Of a DNA stretch of 64,000 nucleotides, positions 25,362 through 36,029 are shown piece after piece. Under the pieces are notes generated by a model that saw nothing but the letters and a program-made list of their open reading frames with translations, had not been told where the DNA came from and did not search any database. The first letter of the stretch is position 1. Every line of letters begins with the position of its first letter. Source of the stretch: Nocardia sp. XZ_19_385 (GTDB lineage Bacteria; Actinomycetota; Actinomycetes; Mycobacteriales; Mycobacteriaceae). Where the stretch lies: positions 124,001 to 188,000 of the forward strand of contig NZ_JACVEE010000004.1 in assembly GCF_015355755.1 (NCBI RefSeq). Reading direction: 5' to 3'. Made by a program: the position numbers and the translations under genes.

Positions 25362-26300
25362 ATGAACGAAACATATGACGTGGTGATCGTCGGTGGCGGC
25401 GCGGCCGGACTGTCGGCGGCTCTGGTGCTGACCAGGTCCCGGCGGCGGGTGGCGGTGGTGCGCGGCGGCCCGCCGCGCAACGCGCCCGCTCAGCACATGC
25501 ACGGATTCCTGTCCCGGGACGGAATGCCGCCCACCGAGCTGCTGGCGGCCGGCGCCGCGGAGGTGGCCGGGTATGGCGGAGAGCTGCTCGACGATGAGGC
25601 GATCGGTGCCGAAACCGTTACCGGCGCTGGCGGATTCGCCATCCGGCTGGCCAGTGGCCGGGTGCTCCGGACCCGCCGCGTGCTGGTCGCCACCGGACTG
25701 CGCGACGAACTACCGGAGGTGCCGGGCGTCCGCGAGCGGTGGGGCCTGGACGTACTGCACTGCCCGTACTGCCACGGTTACGAGGTCCGGGATCAGCCGA
25801 TCGCCGTCCTCGGTGGCACCGACCCGGGCGCCCTGGCCCGGGCCGTGCACGTCGCGCTGCTGGTGCCGCAGTGGTCGGCCGATGTGATCTTGTTCGCGAA
25901 CGGCCTGGCGCTGTCGGAGGACGACCGCATCCGGCTCGACGCCCGGGGCGTGCGCGTCATCGAGGGCGAGGTGGCGCGCCTGGTCGTGGACGACAAGCTG
26001 CGCGGAGTCGAGTTGGCCGACGGCCGCGCGATCCCGCGGGCCGCGATCTTCGTCACTCCGGCCTTCGTTCCCAATGCCGGACTACTGCGGGAACTCGGCT
26101 GCGACTTCGACGAGAACGGCTGGGTGATCGCCGACCGCTACGGGCGCACGAGTGTGCCCGGCGTCTCGGCGGCGGGCAACGTCGTCGACCCGAGTGCCCA
26201 GGTGATCGTCGCCGCGGGTGCGGGCTCGGCTGCCGCCGGGGTGCTCAACGGCGATCTGGTGGAGGAGGACACCCGGATTCTCGTCGCGGCGAGAATCTGA
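25362..26300 (+). CDS. Thioredoxin-reductase-like FAD/NAD(P) oxidoreductase with CPYC motif
   Basis: A 312-residue flavoprotein. The FAD site reads YDVVIVGGGAAGLSAALVLTRSRRRVAVV, and the C-terminal FAD contact is TSVPGVSAAGNVVDPSAQVIVAAGAGSAAA. The redox pair is CPYC in VLHCPYCHGYEVRD, unlike CATC/CAVC of true TrxB and closer to the GliT/HlmI-type dithiol oxidases (CxxCHG). The second nucleotide motif, normally GxGxxA, is altered (VLGGTDPGALA), so NAD(P)H use is uncertain. No thioredoxin gene is adjacent. ATG 25362 follows GGAGG by about 11 nt. The XRE-cupin protein is its likely regulator. A 17-bp hairpin terminates it. Confidence 0.85.
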   Translation: MNETYDVVIVGGGAAGLSAALVLTRSRRRVAVVRGGPPRNAPAQHMHGFLSRDGMPPTELLAAGAAEVAGYGGELLDDEAIGAETVTGAGGFAIRLASGRVLRTRRVLVATGLRDELPEVPGVRERWGLDVLHCPYCHGYEVRDQPIAVLGGTDPGALARAVHVALLVPQWSADVILFANGLALSEDDRIRLDARGVRVIEGEVARLVVDDKLRGVELADGRAIPRAAIFVTPAFVPNAGLLRELGCDFDENGWVIADRYGRTSVPGVSAAGNVVDPSAQVIVAAGAGSAAAGVLNGDLVEEDTRILVAARI

Positions 26301-26355
26301 GAATTACTTATGGATTCGGGGCCGGACCTCGGATCGCCGGTAAGCTCGGTGTCGT

Positions 26356-26400
26356 AGGCGAAGTCTTCGGTGTCCCTCATCCACCGAAGACTTCGCCTTC
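26356..26400 (+). terminator. Terminator upstream of valS
   Basis: A perfect 17-bp stem (26356-26372 with 26382-26398) and a 9-nt loop, 55 bp after the flavoprotein stop. It separates that gene from the valS operon. Confidence 0.85.
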
Positions 26401-26460
26401 TGTATGTCCGCCGAACGCGCCCGGGGGCGGGCGCGGGCAATGTGCTCCCGCGCCGACTAC

Positions 26461-26472
26461 TAGAATGCCTGG
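26461..26472 (+). promoter_or_regulatory. -10 box for a leaderless valS transcript
   Basis: TAGAAT at 26461-26466 is followed by six bases and then GTG 26473. No Shine-Dalgarno is present. The arrangement fits actinobacterial leaderless promoters. Confidence 0.6.
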
Positions 26473-29145
26473 GTGACCAGCGCAGCCTCTGATAAGCCGA
26501 ATCGTGCCGACCTCCTCCCCAAGAGCTGGGACCCCAGCCAGGTAGAGAGCGGGATGTACGAGCGCTGGGTAGCCGCTGGATATTTCGCCGCCGACCCGGC
26601 CAGCGGCAAGCCGCCGTACTCCATCGTGCTGCCGCCGCCGAATGTCACCGGCAGCCTGCACATGGGCCACGCTCTCGACCACACGATCATGGACACCCTC
26701 TCGCGCCGCAAGCGCATGCAGGGCTATGAGGTGCTGTGGCTGCCGGGCATGGACCACGCGGGCATCGCGACCCAGTCCGTGGTGGAGAAGCAGCTCGCCG
26801 TCGACGGCAAGACCAAGGAAGACTTCGGCCGCGAGCTGTTCATCGACAAGGTCTGGGACTGGAAGCGCGAGTCCGGCGGCCAGATCCAGTGGCAGATGCG
26901 CCACCTGGGCGACGGCGTGGACTGGAGCCGTGACCGGTTCACGATGGACGAGGGTCTCTCGCGTGCCGTGCAGACCATGTTCAAGCGCCTCTACGACGCG
27001 GGCCTGATCTACCGCGCCGAGCGCCTGGTGAACTGGTCGCCGGTGCTCGAGACCGGTATCTCCGATCTCGAGGTCGACTACAAGGACGTCGAGGGCGAGC
27101 TCGTCTCGCTGCGGTACGGCTCGCTCAACGACGATGAGCCGCATGTGATCGTCGCCACCACCCGGGTCGAGACCATGCTCGGTGACACCGCGGTGGCGGT
27201 GCACCCCGACGACGAGCGCTACCAGGCGCTCATCGGCACCACCATGTACCACCCGATCACCGGCCGTCAGATCCCGATCGTCGCCGACGACTACGTCGAC
27301 CCCGAATTCGGTTCCGGCGCGGTGAAGATCACCCCCGCGCACGACCCCAACGACTTCGAACTCGGCCTGCGGCACAACCTGCCGATGCCGACGATCATGG
27401 ACGAGACCGGCAAGATCGCCGGTAGCGGAACCGAATTCGACGGCATGGACCGGTTCGAGGCGCGCGAGAAGATCCGCCTGCGGCTGGAATCCGAGGGCCG
27501 TGTGGTCGCGCGCAAGCACCCCTACGTGCACAGCGTCGGCCACTCCGAGCGCTCCGGCGAACCCATCGAACCGCGCCTGTCCATGCAGTGGTGGGTGAAG
27601 GTCGAAACCCTCGCCAAGGCCGCCGGTGACGCGGTCCGCAACGGGGACGTGAAGATTCACCCCACCAGCCAGGAACCCCGCTGGTTCGAGTGGGTCGACA
27701 ACATGCACGACTGGTGCATCTCGCGTCAGCTGTGGTGGGGTCACCGCATCCCGATCTGGTACGGCCCCGAGGGCGAGATCGTCTGCGTCGGTCCGGACGA
27801 GCAAGCGCCGGAAGGCTTCGTGCAGGACCACGACGTCCTCGACACCTGGTTCTCCTCGGGCCTCTGGCCGTTCTCCACCATGGGCTGGCCCGAATCCACC
27901 CCCGAACTGCAGAAGTTCTATCCCACAAGCGTTCTCGTCACCGGTTACGACATCCTGTTCTTCTGGGTGGCGCGGATGATGATGTTCGGCATGTACGTCT
28001 CCGACGACCCGGCCCTGACCGCGGGCAAGGCGGAGAAGCAGGTGCCGTTCCAGGATGTGTTCCTGCACGGCCTGATTCGCGACCAGTTCGGCAAGAAGAT
28101 GTCCAAGTCGCGCGGCAACGGCATCGACCCGCTGGACTGGATCACCGAATATGGCGCGGACGCAACGCGATTCACTCTGGCCCGCGGTGCGCAGCCGGGC
28201 GGTGACCTCTCCGTCGGCACCCCGCACGTGACGGCCTCCCGCAGCTTCATCACCAAGCTGTTCAACGCCACCAAGTTCGCGCTCATGAACGGCGCCGAGC
28301 CGGGTGCGCTGCCCGCCCGCGAGACGCTCACCGACGCCGACCGCTGGATCCTCGACCGCCTGGACGAGGTTGTCGCGGAAACGGATTCGACGCTGGACCG
28401 CTACGAGTTCAACAAGGCGTTCGAAGGCCTGTACCACTTCGCGTGGGACGAATTGTGTGACTGGTACCTGGAATTGGCCAAGGTGCAGTTCACCGGGTCC
28501 GAAGAGCGCGCCGCCAGTACCCGCATTGTGCTCGGCAACGTGCTGGATTCGCTGCTGCGCCTGCTGCATCCGGCGATCCCGTTCGTCACCGAATCGCTGT
28601 GGCAGGTGCTCACCGGTGGCGATTCCATCGTGATCGCCGCCTGGCCCACGGTTTCCGGAGTGCCCGCCGACGCGGTGTCCGATCGCCGCATCGCCGATAC
28701 CCAGCGCCTGATCACCGAGATCCGCCGCTTCCGCAGCGATCAGGGCCTGGCCGACAAGCAGAAGGTGTCGGCCAAGCTGATCGGCTTGGACGTCGCGGAC
28801 CTGGCCGCACAGCAGGCGTCGGTGGCCAACCTCGCCCGCCTGACCGAACCGGGCGAGGACTTCTCGGCCATCGCGTCGCTGGAGGTCCGCCTCAGCACCG
28901 GCACCGTGACCGTCGAACTCGACACCTCCGGCTCCATCGACCTCGACGCCGAACGCCGCCGTCTGGAGAAGGACCTGGGCGCCGCCGAGAAAGAACTGGC
29001 GCAGACCACCGCCAAACTCGGCAACGAGGCATTCCTGGCCAAGGCGCCGGAGAACGTCGTCGACAAGATCAAGGGCCGGCGCGACGTCGCCGCCGCCGAG
29101 GTCGACCGGATCAAGACCCGCCTGACCGAGCTGGTGGGCAAATGA
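26473..29145 (+). CDS. valS: Valyl-tRNA synthetase
   Basis: An 890-residue class I aminoacyl-tRNA synthetase that charges tRNA-Val and edits mischarged threonine. The HIGH-type motif is in [17 protein letters not shown], the editing domain contains [19 protein letters not shown] and [21 protein letters not shown], the KMSKS loop is [18 protein letters not shown], the anticodon-binding domain follows, and a C-terminal coiled-coil (residues about 825-890, [44 protein letters not shown]) clamps tRNA. The length is normal. The GTG start overlaps a promoter that implies leaderless translation. Its stop overlaps the folC ATG (ATGA), as in Mycobacterium. Confidence 0.98.
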   Translation: MTSAASDKPNRADLLPKSWDPSQVESGMYERWVAAGYFAADPASGKPPYSIVLPPPNVTGSLHMGHALDHTIMDTLSRRKRMQGYEVLWLPGMDHAGIATQSVVEKQLAVDGKTKEDFGRELFIDKVWDWKRESGGQIQWQMRHLGDGVDWSRDRFTMDEGLSRAVQTMFKRLYDAGLIYRAERLVNWSPVLETGISDLEVDYKDVEGELVSLRYGSLNDDEPHVIVATTRVETMLGDTAVAVHPDDERYQALIGTTMYHPITGRQIPIVADDYVDPEFGSGAVKITPAHDPNDFELGLRHNLPMPTIMDETGKIAGSGTEFDGMDRFEAREKIRLRLESEGRVVARKHPYVHSVGHSERSGEPIEPRLSMQWWVKVETLAKAAGDAVRNGDVKIHPTSQEPRWFEWVDNMHDWCISRQLWWGHRIPIWYGPEGEIVCVGPDEQAPEGFVQDHDVLDTWFSSGLWPFSTMGWPESTPELQKFYPTSVLVTGYDILFFWVARMMMFGMYVSDDPALTAGKAEKQVPFQDVFLHGLIRDQFGKKMSKSRGNGIDPLDWITEYGADATRFTLARGAQPGGDLSVGTPHVTASRSFITKLFNATKFALMNGAEPGALPARETLTDADRWILDRLDEVVAETDSTLDRYEFNKAFEGLYHFAWDELCDWYLELAKVQFTGSEERAASTRIVLGNVLDSLLRLLHPAIPFVTESLWQVLTGGDSIVIAAWPTVSGVPADAVSDRRIADTQRLITEIRRFRSDQGLADKQKVSAKLIGLDVADLAAQQASVANLARLTEPGEDFSAIASLEVRLSTGTVTVELDTSGSIDLDAERRRLEKDLGAAEKELAQTTAKLGNEAFLAKAPENVVDKIKGRRDVAAAEVDRIKTRLTELVGK

Positions 29146-30650
29146 CCGGCGGCGAGGTTTTCGATTTCGACGACGGCGACAACCCGGAACCGGAACGCCA
29201 GTTTCCTGCGGGGACCTCCGGCCAGGAGGCCGAGACCCAGCTGAGCGCTGGCCCCTCGCCGGTGGATCTGGCCGAAATGGCGCTGGTGGAAGCCGAACTC
29301 GACCAGCGCTGGCCGGAAACCAAGATCGAGCCGTCGCTCACCCGCATCGCGACCCTGATGGATCTGCTCGGCTCGCCGCAGCAGAGCTACCCGGCCATCC
29401 ACATCGCGGGCACCAACGGCAAGACCTCCGTCACCCGGATGATCGACGCCCTGCTGACGGCGCTGCACCGGCGCACCGGTCGCATCGTCAGCCCGCATCT
29501 GCAACTGGCGACCGAGCGGATCAGCATCGACAACGCGCCGATCACCCCGGCCCGGTACGTCGAGATCTTCCGGGAACTCCAGCCCTACATCGAGATGATC
29601 GACAAGCAGTCCGCGGATGCGGGCGGCCCCAAGATGAGCAAGTTCGAGGTGCTCACCGGCATGGCCTTCGCGGCCTTCGCCGAAGCCCCGGTCGATGTCG
29701 CGGTGGTGGAGACCGGCCTGGGCGGCACCTGGGACGCCACCAATGTGATCGACGGTCAGGTCGCGGTGATCACCCCGATCGGGCTGGACCACACCGACTA
29801 CCTCGGCCCCGACCTCACCAGCATCGCCGGTGAGAAGGCGGGCATCATCAAGCGCGCCCCGGACGACCTGCTGGTCCCGCGCGACACCGTCGCGGTGATC
29901 GCCGAGCAGGAGCCGGAGGCGATGGAGGTGCTGCTGCGCCGTGCCGTCGAGGTCGACGCGGCCGTTGCCCGCGAGGGCGCGGAGTTCCGGGTGCAGGCCC
30001 GCCAGATCGCGGTCGGCGGACAGCAACTCGAACTGCAGGGTCTCGGCGGTGTCTACGACGAGATCTTCCTGCCGCTGCACGGCGAGCACCAGGCGCGCAA
30101 TGCCGCGCTCGCGCTCGCCGCGGTCGAGGCGTTCTTCGGCGCGGGCAAGGACCGGCAGCTCGACATCGACGCGGTACGAGCGGGATTCGCCGGTGTCGCC
30201 AGCCCGGGCCGGATGGAACGCATGCGCAGCGCGCCGACCATCTTCATCGACGCCGCGCACAACCCGCACGGCGCCAAGGCGCTCGCCGCCACGCTCACCT
30301 CGGAGTTCGACTTCCGCAAGCTGGTCGGCGTCGTCGCGGTGCTCGCGGACAAGGACGCCGCGGGCATCCTGGAAGCGCTGGAGCCGGTGTTCGACGAGAT
30401 CGTGGTCACCACCAACGGCTCGCCGCGCGCCCTCGACGTCGACAGCCTCGCGAACCTCGCGGTGCAGCGGTTCGGCGACGAACGCGTCGTCACCGCCGAC
30501 ACCCTGCCCGACGCCCTGGAAACCGCCATCGCCCTCGCCGAAGAAGCAGGCGACACGGGGGAGATGGTCTCCGGCGCCGGCGTCGTGGTGACCGGTTCGG
30601 TCGTCACCGCGGGCGCGGCCCGCTCCCTGTTCGGAAAAAACCCAGCGTAA
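29142..30650 (+). CDS. folC: Folylpolyglutamate synthase / dihydrofolate synthase
   Basis: A 502-residue Mur-ligase-like enzyme that joins glutamate to dihydropteroate and lengthens the folate glutamate tail. Motifs: P-loop [78 protein letters not shown] and [18 protein letters not shown]. An N-terminal acidic extension of about 45 residues precedes the catalytic core. ATG 29142 overlaps the valS stop by 4 bp. Followed after 11 bp by the DUF4233 gene; all belong to the valS-folC-ndk unit. Confidence 0.96.
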   Translation: MTGGEVFDFDDGDNPEPERQFPAGTSGQEAETQLSAGPSPVDLAEMALVEAELDQRWPETKIEPSLTRIATLMDLLGSPQQSYPAIHIAGTNGKTSVTRMIDALLTALHRRTGRIVSPHLQLATERISIDNAPITPARYVEIFRELQPYIEMIDKQSADAGGPKMSKFEVLTGMAFAAFAEAPVDVAVVETGLGGTWDATNVIDGQVAVITPIGLDHTDYLGPDLTSIAGEKAGIIKRAPDDLLVPRDTVAVIAEQEPEAMEVLLRRAVEVDAAVAREGAEFRVQARQIAVGGQQLELQGLGGVYDEIFLPLHGEHQARNAALALAAVEAFFGAGKDRQLDIDAVRAGFAGVASPGRMERMRSAPTIFIDAAHNPHGAKALAATLTSEFDFRKLVGVVAVLADKDAAGILEALEPVFDEIVVTTNGSPRALDVDSLANLAVQRFGDERVVTADTLPDALETAIALAEEAGDTGEMVSGAGVVVTGSVVTAGAARSLFGKNPA

Positions 30651-30661
30651 AGGTGTTGGCA

Positions 30662-31066
30662 GTGACTGAAGCTGACGAGAACACGGTGCCCGCCCCCGCG
30701 ACGGACCCGTGGAAGGGCTTCCGCGGTGTCATGGCGGGCACGCTGATCCTCGAAGCCATCGTGGTGCTGCTGGCCCTGCCCGTGCTGGGCGCGGTTGGCG
30801 GCGGGGTGACGTGGATCTCGGGCACCTACTGCGTGGTGCTGGCGCTGCTGATGATCCTCGGCGCGGGCCTGCAGCGCCGGTCCTGGGCACTGCCGTACAA
30901 CCTGGGATTGCAGGTGCTGGTCCTGCTCGGGGTGTTCTTCCACCCGTCCATCGGCGTCATCGGCGTGGTGTTCGCGGTGGTGTGGGGCTTCATCCTGATC
31001 CTGCGCAACGACGTCCGCCGCCGCATGGAAGCGGGTTTGCTGCCGAGCCAGCGCATCCAGCGCTGA
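30662..31066 (+). CDS. DUF4233 family small membrane protein
   Basis: A 134-residue protein with four hydrophobic helices (about residues 22-44, 50-66, 78-92 and 97-115) after a short acidic N-terminus, ending in a basic tail ([20 protein letters not shown]). It matches by position and character M. tuberculosis Rv2446c, between folC and ndk, a conserved actinobacterial membrane protein without known function. GTG 30662 is chosen because AAAGGTG is about 7 nt upstream; GTG 30653 is an alternative. Confidence 0.85.
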   Translation: MTEADENTVPAPATDPWKGFRGVMAGTLILEAIVVLLALPVLGAVGGGVTWISGTYCVVLALLMILGAGLQRRSWALPYNLGLQVLVLLGVFFHPSIGVIGVVFAVVWGFILILRNDVRRRMEAGLLPSQRIQR

Positions 31067-31076
31067 ACGGCCCCTC

Positions 31077-31088
31077 TATGCTGTGGCC
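31077..31088 (+). promoter_or_regulatory. -10 box for a leaderless ndk transcript
   Basis: TATGCT at 31077-31082 is followed by six bases and then GTG 31089, the same geometry as for valS. No Shine-Dalgarno is visible. Confidence 0.55.
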
Positions 31089-31505
31089 GTGACTGAACAG
31101 ACGTTGGTACTCATCAAGCCGGACGGCGTTTCGCGCGGCTTGACCGGTGAGATCCTCGCCCGTATCGAGCGCAAGGGCCTCAAGATCGTGGCGCTCGAGC
31201 AGAAGAACGTGTCCGACGAGGTAGCCAAGGCGCATTACGCCGAACACGCCGAGAAGCCGTTTTTCGGCTCGCTGATCGAGTTCATCACGTCCGGCCCGGT
31301 GGTCGCGGCCATCCTGGAGGGCCCGCGCGCCATCCCCGCTTTCCGTCAGATCGCCGGCGGCACCGATCCCGTCGAGAAGGCCGTGCCCGGCAGCATCCGC
31401 GGCGACTTCGGCCTGGAAACCCAGTACAACCTGGTGCACGGCTCCGATTCCCCCGAATCCGCCAAGCGCGAGATCGCCCTCTGGTTCCCGGCCTTCCCGG
31501 CCTGA
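31089..31505 (+). CDS. ndk: Nucleoside diphosphate kinase
   Basis: A 138-residue enzyme that transfers the gamma-phosphate of ATP to NDPs through a phosphohistidine. Motifs: [82 protein letters not shown] and the active-site His in [24 protein letters not shown] 31089 gives the same start as M. tuberculosis NdkA ([13 protein letters not shown]); GTG 31083 would add two residues. A second, much enlarged NDK-like gene occurs in the operon at 47.1 kb. Confidence 0.97.
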   Translation: MTEQTLVLIKPDGVSRGLTGEILARIERKGLKIVALEQKNVSDEVAKAHYAEHAEKPFFGSLIEFITSGPVVAAILEGPRAIPAFRQIAGGTDPVEKAVPGSIRGDFGLETQYNLVHGSDSPESAKREIALWFPAFPA

Positions 31506-31536
31506 TTCCGCCCGCACGTCGAGTGCGCTGAACGGT

Positions 31537-31569
31537 CGCCATCGGTGTAATAACACTGCGCCGATGGCG
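31537..31569 (+). terminator. Hairpin downstream of ndk
   Basis: CGCCATCGG (31537-31545) and CCGATGGCG (31561-31569) form a perfect 9-bp stem around a 15-nt loop, 32 bp after the ndk stop. Confidence 0.55.
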
Positions 31570-31954
31570 AGCCTGCGGGGGTCGGTGTGGGATACTGGCA
31601 GTGGTTGCCACAGGCGCCGACTATTCGCGCAGGTACGCGAATTATCGGAGCCGGGTAACCGGATGACACCGCGGTTCGATGACGATCATCGCTGCCACGG
31701 ATGTCCACGCCCGGTTGGGGCGGGGGTATTCGCGTCGGCATGCTGGATGGACGCTCACCCCGCGGAGTTCAGCCAACAGCCAGGCGCCGCGTGCACCGTG
31801 AGCCCGACCGACGAGAACCGTTGGCGGTAACCGGACACGCGGGGCGAGACCATAAGACCTCGCACCACCGGTGTGAGGTGAACGGACAGTGCCCCCGCGT
31901 CGGCCGCGTTACTCCATACCGGGAGGGACGCGCCCGGGGGCCCGAGGAGACTTC
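31570..31954 (+). other. Long rne leader region without a gene
   Basis: About 385 bp between the ndk hairpin and the rne start, with no convincing coding frame. RNase E mRNAs in several bacteria, including mycobacteria, carry long 5' UTRs; in E. coli the leader is used for autoregulation. Which part is transcribed here cannot be read from sequence. Confidence 0.4.
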
Positions 31955-34900
31955 GTGGCCGATCAAGAGCCGCTGGAAACAACATCACAGGATGCCGATC
32001 AATTGCCGGAGCGAATCCGAGTTCATGCACTTGCCAAACGGCTGGGAGTGACGAGCAAACGCATCCTGGCCAAACTCACCGAGTTGGGTTCCGACGCGCG
32101 CAGTGCGCAGTCGAACGTCGACCGGGCCGTCGCGGAGTCCGTGCGCGACGCGCTCGCCGAACCCGAGACCGACACCCCAGCTCCCGACACCAAACCTGAA
32201 GCAGCCCCCGTCGAAGCCGCGCCCAGCGCGCAGCCGGCGTCGCTGTTCTCCGCGCCCGAATCGCAGCACGGTGAGCATCACCCGGGCAGTGGCTCCACCG
32301 AGCCCGCCCACCAGCCGTCGGTGCAGCTGTTCACCCATCCCGTGCGGGAAGAACCGCACGTCGCCGAGCCGGTGGTATTCGAGGCCGGTGGCGCGGTGGC
32401 CATGCCGCTGTTCCTGCCGCCGGACGCTTCGGCGGTCGAGCAGGTGCGCAAGCAGCGCCGGTCGCGTCGTTCCGAGGAGAAGGAACGCCGCGTCGAGGAG
32501 CCGCCCGCCGAGGTCGACGAGGTCGAGGACATCAGCGCCGAGGACGAGTCGGACAGCACCGACGAGTCCGGTGACGGGGATCAGCCGCGCCGTCGTCGCC
32601 GGGGCCGTCGTGGCCGCGGTCGTGGCCGCGGTGAGCAGCACGGCGAGAACGAGGGCGACGACAACGACTCCGACGACGAGAACACCGCCGCCGAGTCCGC
32701 CGACAACACCGACGCCGCCGACAACAGCGACGCCGACAATGACGGCGACGACGATGAGTCGAACAGCGATGGCTCGACCCGTCGCCGCCGGCGTCGGCGC
32801 CGCCGCAAGGTCGGTGGCGAGGGCGACGAGAACCCGGCCGCCGAGGACGATCCGCCGAACACCGTCGTGCACGAGCGCGAACCGCGGAACAAGAGCCGCA
32901 CCCGCGCCGGCAATGTCGACGAGGTGCAGGGCATCTCCGGGTCTACCCGGCTCGAGGCCAAGCGTCAGCGCCGCCGCGACGGCCGCGAAGCCGGTCGCCG
33001 TCGTCCGCCGATTCTGACCGAGTCGGAGTTCCTGGCCCGCCGCGAAGCGGTGGACCGGGTGATGGTGGTGCGCGAGAAGGACTTCGCCGGTGTCGGCAGC
33101 TCCGAGCATCCGATCACCACCCAGGTCGCCGTCCTCGAAGACGACATCCTGGTCGAGCACTTCGTCACCAACACCGGTTCCGCGTCGATGGTGGGCAATA
33201 TCTACCTCGGCCGGGTGCAGAACGTGCTGCCCTCCATGGAGGCGGCGTTCATCGACATCGGCCGTGGCCGCAACGGCGTGCTCTACGCCGGTGAGGTGAA
33301 CTGGGATCTCGCCGGACTCGGTGGCAAGGAACGCAAGATCGAGCAGGCGCTCAAGCCCGGCGATCAGGTGCTGGTGCAGGTGTCTAAGGACCCGGTGGGT
33401 CACAAGGGCGCTCGCCTGACCACCCAGATCAGCCTGGCCGGTCGCTTCCTGGTGTACGTGCCGGGCGGCACGTCGACCGGTATCAGCCGCAAGCTGCCCG
33501 ACACCGAGCGCAAGCGGCTCAAGGAGATCCTGCGCGACATCGTGCCCGCCGACGCCGGCGTCATCATCCGCACCGCGTCCGAGGGCGTGGCCGAGGACGA
33601 GCTGGCGCGCGACGTGGAGCGGCTGCAGGCCACCTGGCGCACCATCGAGAAGGCCGCGACCGACAAGAGCGGCGGCACCAAGACCCTGTACGAGGAGCCC
33701 GATCTCCTGGTCAAGGTCGTGCGTGACCTGTTCAACGAGGACTTCTCCCGCCTGGTCATCGAGGGCGAACGGTCCTGGACGACGGTGGAGAACTACGTCC
33801 GCACCGTCGCCCCGGACATGCTCGACCGCGTGCAGCGGCACGACAACAACGGTGTGGATGTCTTCGAGGCCTTCCGCATCGACGAGCAGCTGGCCAAGGC
33901 CCTGGATCGCAAGGTGTGGCTGCCCTCGGGCGGCACCCTGGTCATCGACCGCACCGAGGCGATGACCGTCGTCGACGTCAACACCGGCAAGTTCACCGGT
34001 GCCGGCGGCTCCAACCTGGAGGAGACGGTCACCCGCAACAATCTGGAGGCGGCCGAGGAGATCGTGCGCCAGATGCGGCTGCGCGATATCGGCGGCATGA
34101 TCGTCGTCGACTTCATCGACATGGTCCTCGAATCCAACCGGGATCTGGTGCTGCGCCGGCTCACCGAGGCGCTGGGCCGGGATCGCACCCGCCACCAGGT
34201 GTCCGAGGTGACCTCGTTGGGCCTGGTCCAGATGACGCGGAAGAAGCTGGGCACCGGCCTGGTGGAAGCGTTCTCCACGACCTGTGAGCACTGCCACGGT
34301 CGCGGCCTCGTGGTGCACAACTATCCGGTGGAGCCGTCGTCTTCCTCGTCCGAGGACAGCGCGGGCCGCAAGGAAGCGGGCGGGCGCCGCCGCCGGGGCC
34401 GGGACAAGACCGCGCCTGCCGCGCCGGCTGCTGCCAGCACCGCGCCGGTGGAGGAAGAAGTCGAATCGACCGAGCAGATCGCGGTCCGGCGGGCCCACCC
34501 GGTGGCGCTGGCCATGGCCGCGCATCACGATGAGCACGACGAGGCGCAGTCGGACGAAACCGTGCCGGCCACGGGCGAGGACGCGGCGGCCGACCAGCCT
34601 GCCGTGGCCGTGCCCGAGGAAGACGCCGCCGACGAGGTGGTGCGGGTCGGCCGGGGACGGCGCCGGGCACGTTCCGAACGGGCTGCTCAGCCAGCCGCCG
34701 AGCCGACGCTCGCCGAGGAGATCGCGGCCGACGAGCCCGGTCCGGTGGACGAGGCGCCCGAGCCGGTGGCGAAAGTGACTGTCGCCGAACCGGTCGCGGC
34801 GGCCATCGCCGAACCTGAACCGGCCGCCGAGCCCGAGCAGCCTGCTGCCGAGCGTGCGGTTGCCAACGGTGTGCCGGAGGCCCCGGCTACCCGGCCGGCC

Positions 34901-35098
34901 CGCAGGCGGCGAGTGGCCCGTTCGGCCGCTGCCCCGGCGGCCGACAGTGCGGGCGCGGTGTTCGTGCTGTCCAGCGCGGAGGAGCCCGCAGCACCTGTGG
35001 TCGACTTCGCGGCTGAACCGGTTCCTGAGGAGCTGCTGCAGCGCAAGCCGCGGCGGCGGGCGGTCGGACGCCCGGCGGGTCCGCCCGTCGAGGACTGA
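31955..35098 (+). CDS. rne: Ribonuclease E/G
   Basis: A 1047-residue endoribonuclease, the core of mRNA turnover and rRNA processing. Residues about 17-65 ([27 protein letters not shown]) form an IF2-N-like module found in actinobacterial RNase E. Next is an acidic/Arg-rich disordered region, with [15 protein letters not shown] and RRRRRRRRK clusters that should bind RNA. The catalytic core (about 370-800) has the S1 domain ([35 protein letters not shown]), the metal-binding [11 protein letters not shown] and [11 protein letters not shown] aspartates, and the zinc-link Cys pair CEHCHGRG. The C-terminus is again acidic, alanine- and arginine-rich. GTG 31955 has GAGGAG 5 nt upstream. Confidence 0.96.
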   Translation: MADQEPLETTSQDADQLPERIRVHALAKRLGVTSKRILAKLTELGSDARSAQSNVDRAVAESVRDALAEPETDTPAPDTKPEAAPVEAAPSAQPASLFSAPESQHGEHHPGSGSTEPAHQPSVQLFTHPVREEPHVAEPVVFEAGGAVAMPLFLPPDASAVEQVRKQRRSRRSEEKERRVEEPPAEVDEVEDISAEDESDSTDESGDGDQPRRRRRGRRGRGRGRGEQHGENEGDDNDSDDENTAAESADNTDAADNSDADNDGDDDESNSDGSTRRRRRRRRRKVGGEGDENPAAEDDPPNTVVHEREPRNKSRTRAGNVDEVQGISGSTRLEAKRQRRRDGREAGRRRPPILTESEFLARREAVDRVMVVREKDFAGVGSSEHPITTQVAVLEDDILVEHFVTNTGSASMVGNIYLGRVQNVLPSMEAAFIDIGRGRNGVLYAGEVNWDLAGLGGKERKIEQALKPGDQVLVQVSKDPVGHKGARLTTQISLAGRFLVYVPGGTSTGISRKLPDTERKRLKEILRDIVPADAGVIIRTASEGVAEDELARDVERLQATWRTIEKAATDKSGGTKTLYEEPDLLVKVVRDLFNEDFSRLVIEGERSWTTVENYVRTVAPDMLDRVQRHDNNGVDVFEAFRIDEQLAKALDRKVWLPSGGTLVIDRTEAMTVVDVNTGKFTGAGGSNLEETVTRNNLEAAEEIVRQMRLRDIGGMIVVDFIDMVLESNRDLVLRRLTEALGRDRTRHQVSEVTSLGLVQMTRKKLGTGLVEAFSTTCEHCHGRGLVVHNYPVEPSSSSSEDSAGRKEAGGRRRRGRDKTAPAAPAAASTAPVEEEVESTEQIAVRRAHPVALAMAAHHDEHDEAQSDETVPATGEDAAADQPAVAVPEEDAADEVVRVGRGRRRARSERAAQPAAEPTLAEEIAADEPGPVDEAPEPVAKVTVAEPVAAAIAEPEPAAEPEQPAAERAVANGVPEAPATRPARRRRVARSAAAPAADSAGAVFVLSSAEEPAAPVVDFAAEPVPEELLQRKPRRRAVGRPAGPPVED

Positions 35099-35117
35099 TC
35101 GACGGTTGCCAGATGGC

Positions 35118-35144
35118 TGCGGGACCCGCGAATTGGGTCCCGCA
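35118..35144 (+). terminator. Terminator of rne
   Basis: TGCGGGACCC (35118-35127) and GGGTCCCGCA (35135-35144) form a perfect 10-bp stem with a 7-nt loop, 20 bp after the rne stop. A TAATCT -10-like box at 35156-35161 and TTGACA near 35203 may start the rplU transcript. Confidence 0.65.
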
Positions 35145-35313
35145 CCCTGGGTCTGGTAATCTAACTCGGTCGCTGCCTGGTGATGCGCGTGCAGTCGCGA
35201 GACTTGACATACACCGCGCCCCTTGCAGCAACCAGCCAAGAAATTGCGTGCGTCGCACCCTGCGACGTGCACAAGCACGAGTAGACATAATTCGAGTGGA
35301 GGAAGCCGACCCG

Positions 35314-35625
35314 ATGGCAACGTACGCGATCGTCAAGACCGGCGGAAAGCAGTACAAGGTCGCGGTCGGTGACCTGGTGAAGGTGGAGAAGATCGAGGGC
35401 AAGCCCGGCACCGCCGTGGCGCTGTCCCCGGTTCTCGTCGTCGACGGATCCGACCTGACCACCGACGCGGACAAGCTGGCCAAGGTCTCTGTGGCCGCTG
35501 AGGTCGTCGAGCACACCAAGGGCCCGAAGATCCGTATCCACAAGTTCAAGAACAAGACCGGCTACCACAAGCGCCAGGGTCACCGTCAGCCGCTGACGGT
35601 CATCAAGGTCACCGGCATCAAGTAA
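35314..35625 (+). CDS. rplU: 50S ribosomal protein L21
   Basis: A 103-residue ribosomal protein: [32 protein letters not shown] at the start, and [34 protein letters not shown], the L21 signature, at the end. It binds 23S rRNA together with L20. ATG 35314 is preceded by GTGGAGGAA. The 215-bp upstream region carries its own promoter candidates. Followed 22 bp later by rpmA in the universal L21-L27-Obg order. Confidence 0.98.
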   Translation: MATYAIVKTGGKQYKVAVGDLVKVEKIEGKPGTAVALSPVLVVDGSDLTTDADKLAKVSVAAEVVEHTKGPKIRIHKFKNKTGYHKRQGHRQPLTVIKVTGIK

Positions 35626-35647
35626 GACATCCCGAGGAGAATCAGCT

Positions 35648-35914
35648 ATGGCACACAAGAAGGGCGCATCCAGCTCCCGGAACGGTCGCGATTCGAACGC
35701 CCAGCGCCTCGGCGTCAAGCGGTTCGGCGGCCAGAAGGTCAACGCCGGCGAGATCCTGGTCCGTCAGCGTGGCACCCACTTCCACCCCGGCGTTAACGTC
35801 GGTCGTGGCGGCGACGACACCCTGTTCGCCCTCGCGGCGGGCGCGGTCGAGTTCGGCACCAAGCGTGGCCGCAAGACCGTCAACATCGTTACCCCGGAGC
35901 CGGTGCAGGCCTGA
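35648..35914 (+). CDS. rpmA: 50S ribosomal protein L27
   Basis: An 88-residue basic protein reaching into the peptidyl transferase centre. [29 protein letters not shown] and [29 protein letters not shown] are the L27 signature. There is no N-terminal cleavage extension of the Firmicutes type. GAGGAG lies 8 nt before ATG 35648. A strong terminator follows. Confidence 0.98.
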   Translation: MAHKKGASSSRNGRDSNAQRLGVKRFGGQKVNAGEILVRQRGTHFHPGVNVGRGGDDTLFALAAGAVEFGTKRGRKTVNIVTPEPVQA

Positions 35915-35934
35915 GCCGCGCCGTTCCAAGCTTT

Positions 35935-35969
35935 AAAAGCGGGTCAGGGTTAAGCCCTGACCCGCTTTT
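35935..35969 (+). terminator. Rho-independent terminator of rplU-rpmA
   Basis: A perfect 15-bp stem (35935-35949 with 35955-35969) with a 5-nt loop and a terminal T run (CTTTTG). Confidence 0.9.
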
Positions 35970-36029
35970 GCGTTTCCACCCAGCCTGTCCCGTCCGGGAC
36001 GCTCAGCCAGAAGGAGGATGATTCGGCGT

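Noticed and set aside
26356..26400. The strong hairpin before valS as a T-box or other tRNA-sensing leader
   Set aside because: There is no T-box sequence or specifier loop, the hairpin lies upstream of the promoter box at 26461, and valS looks leaderless. It is the terminator of the previous gene.
31985..35320. A 1111-codon open frame on the minus strand opposite rne
   Set aside because: The peptide is low-complexity (G, R, L, V, H rich) without domains and mirrors the codon bias of rne, whose catalytic motifs are unmistakable.
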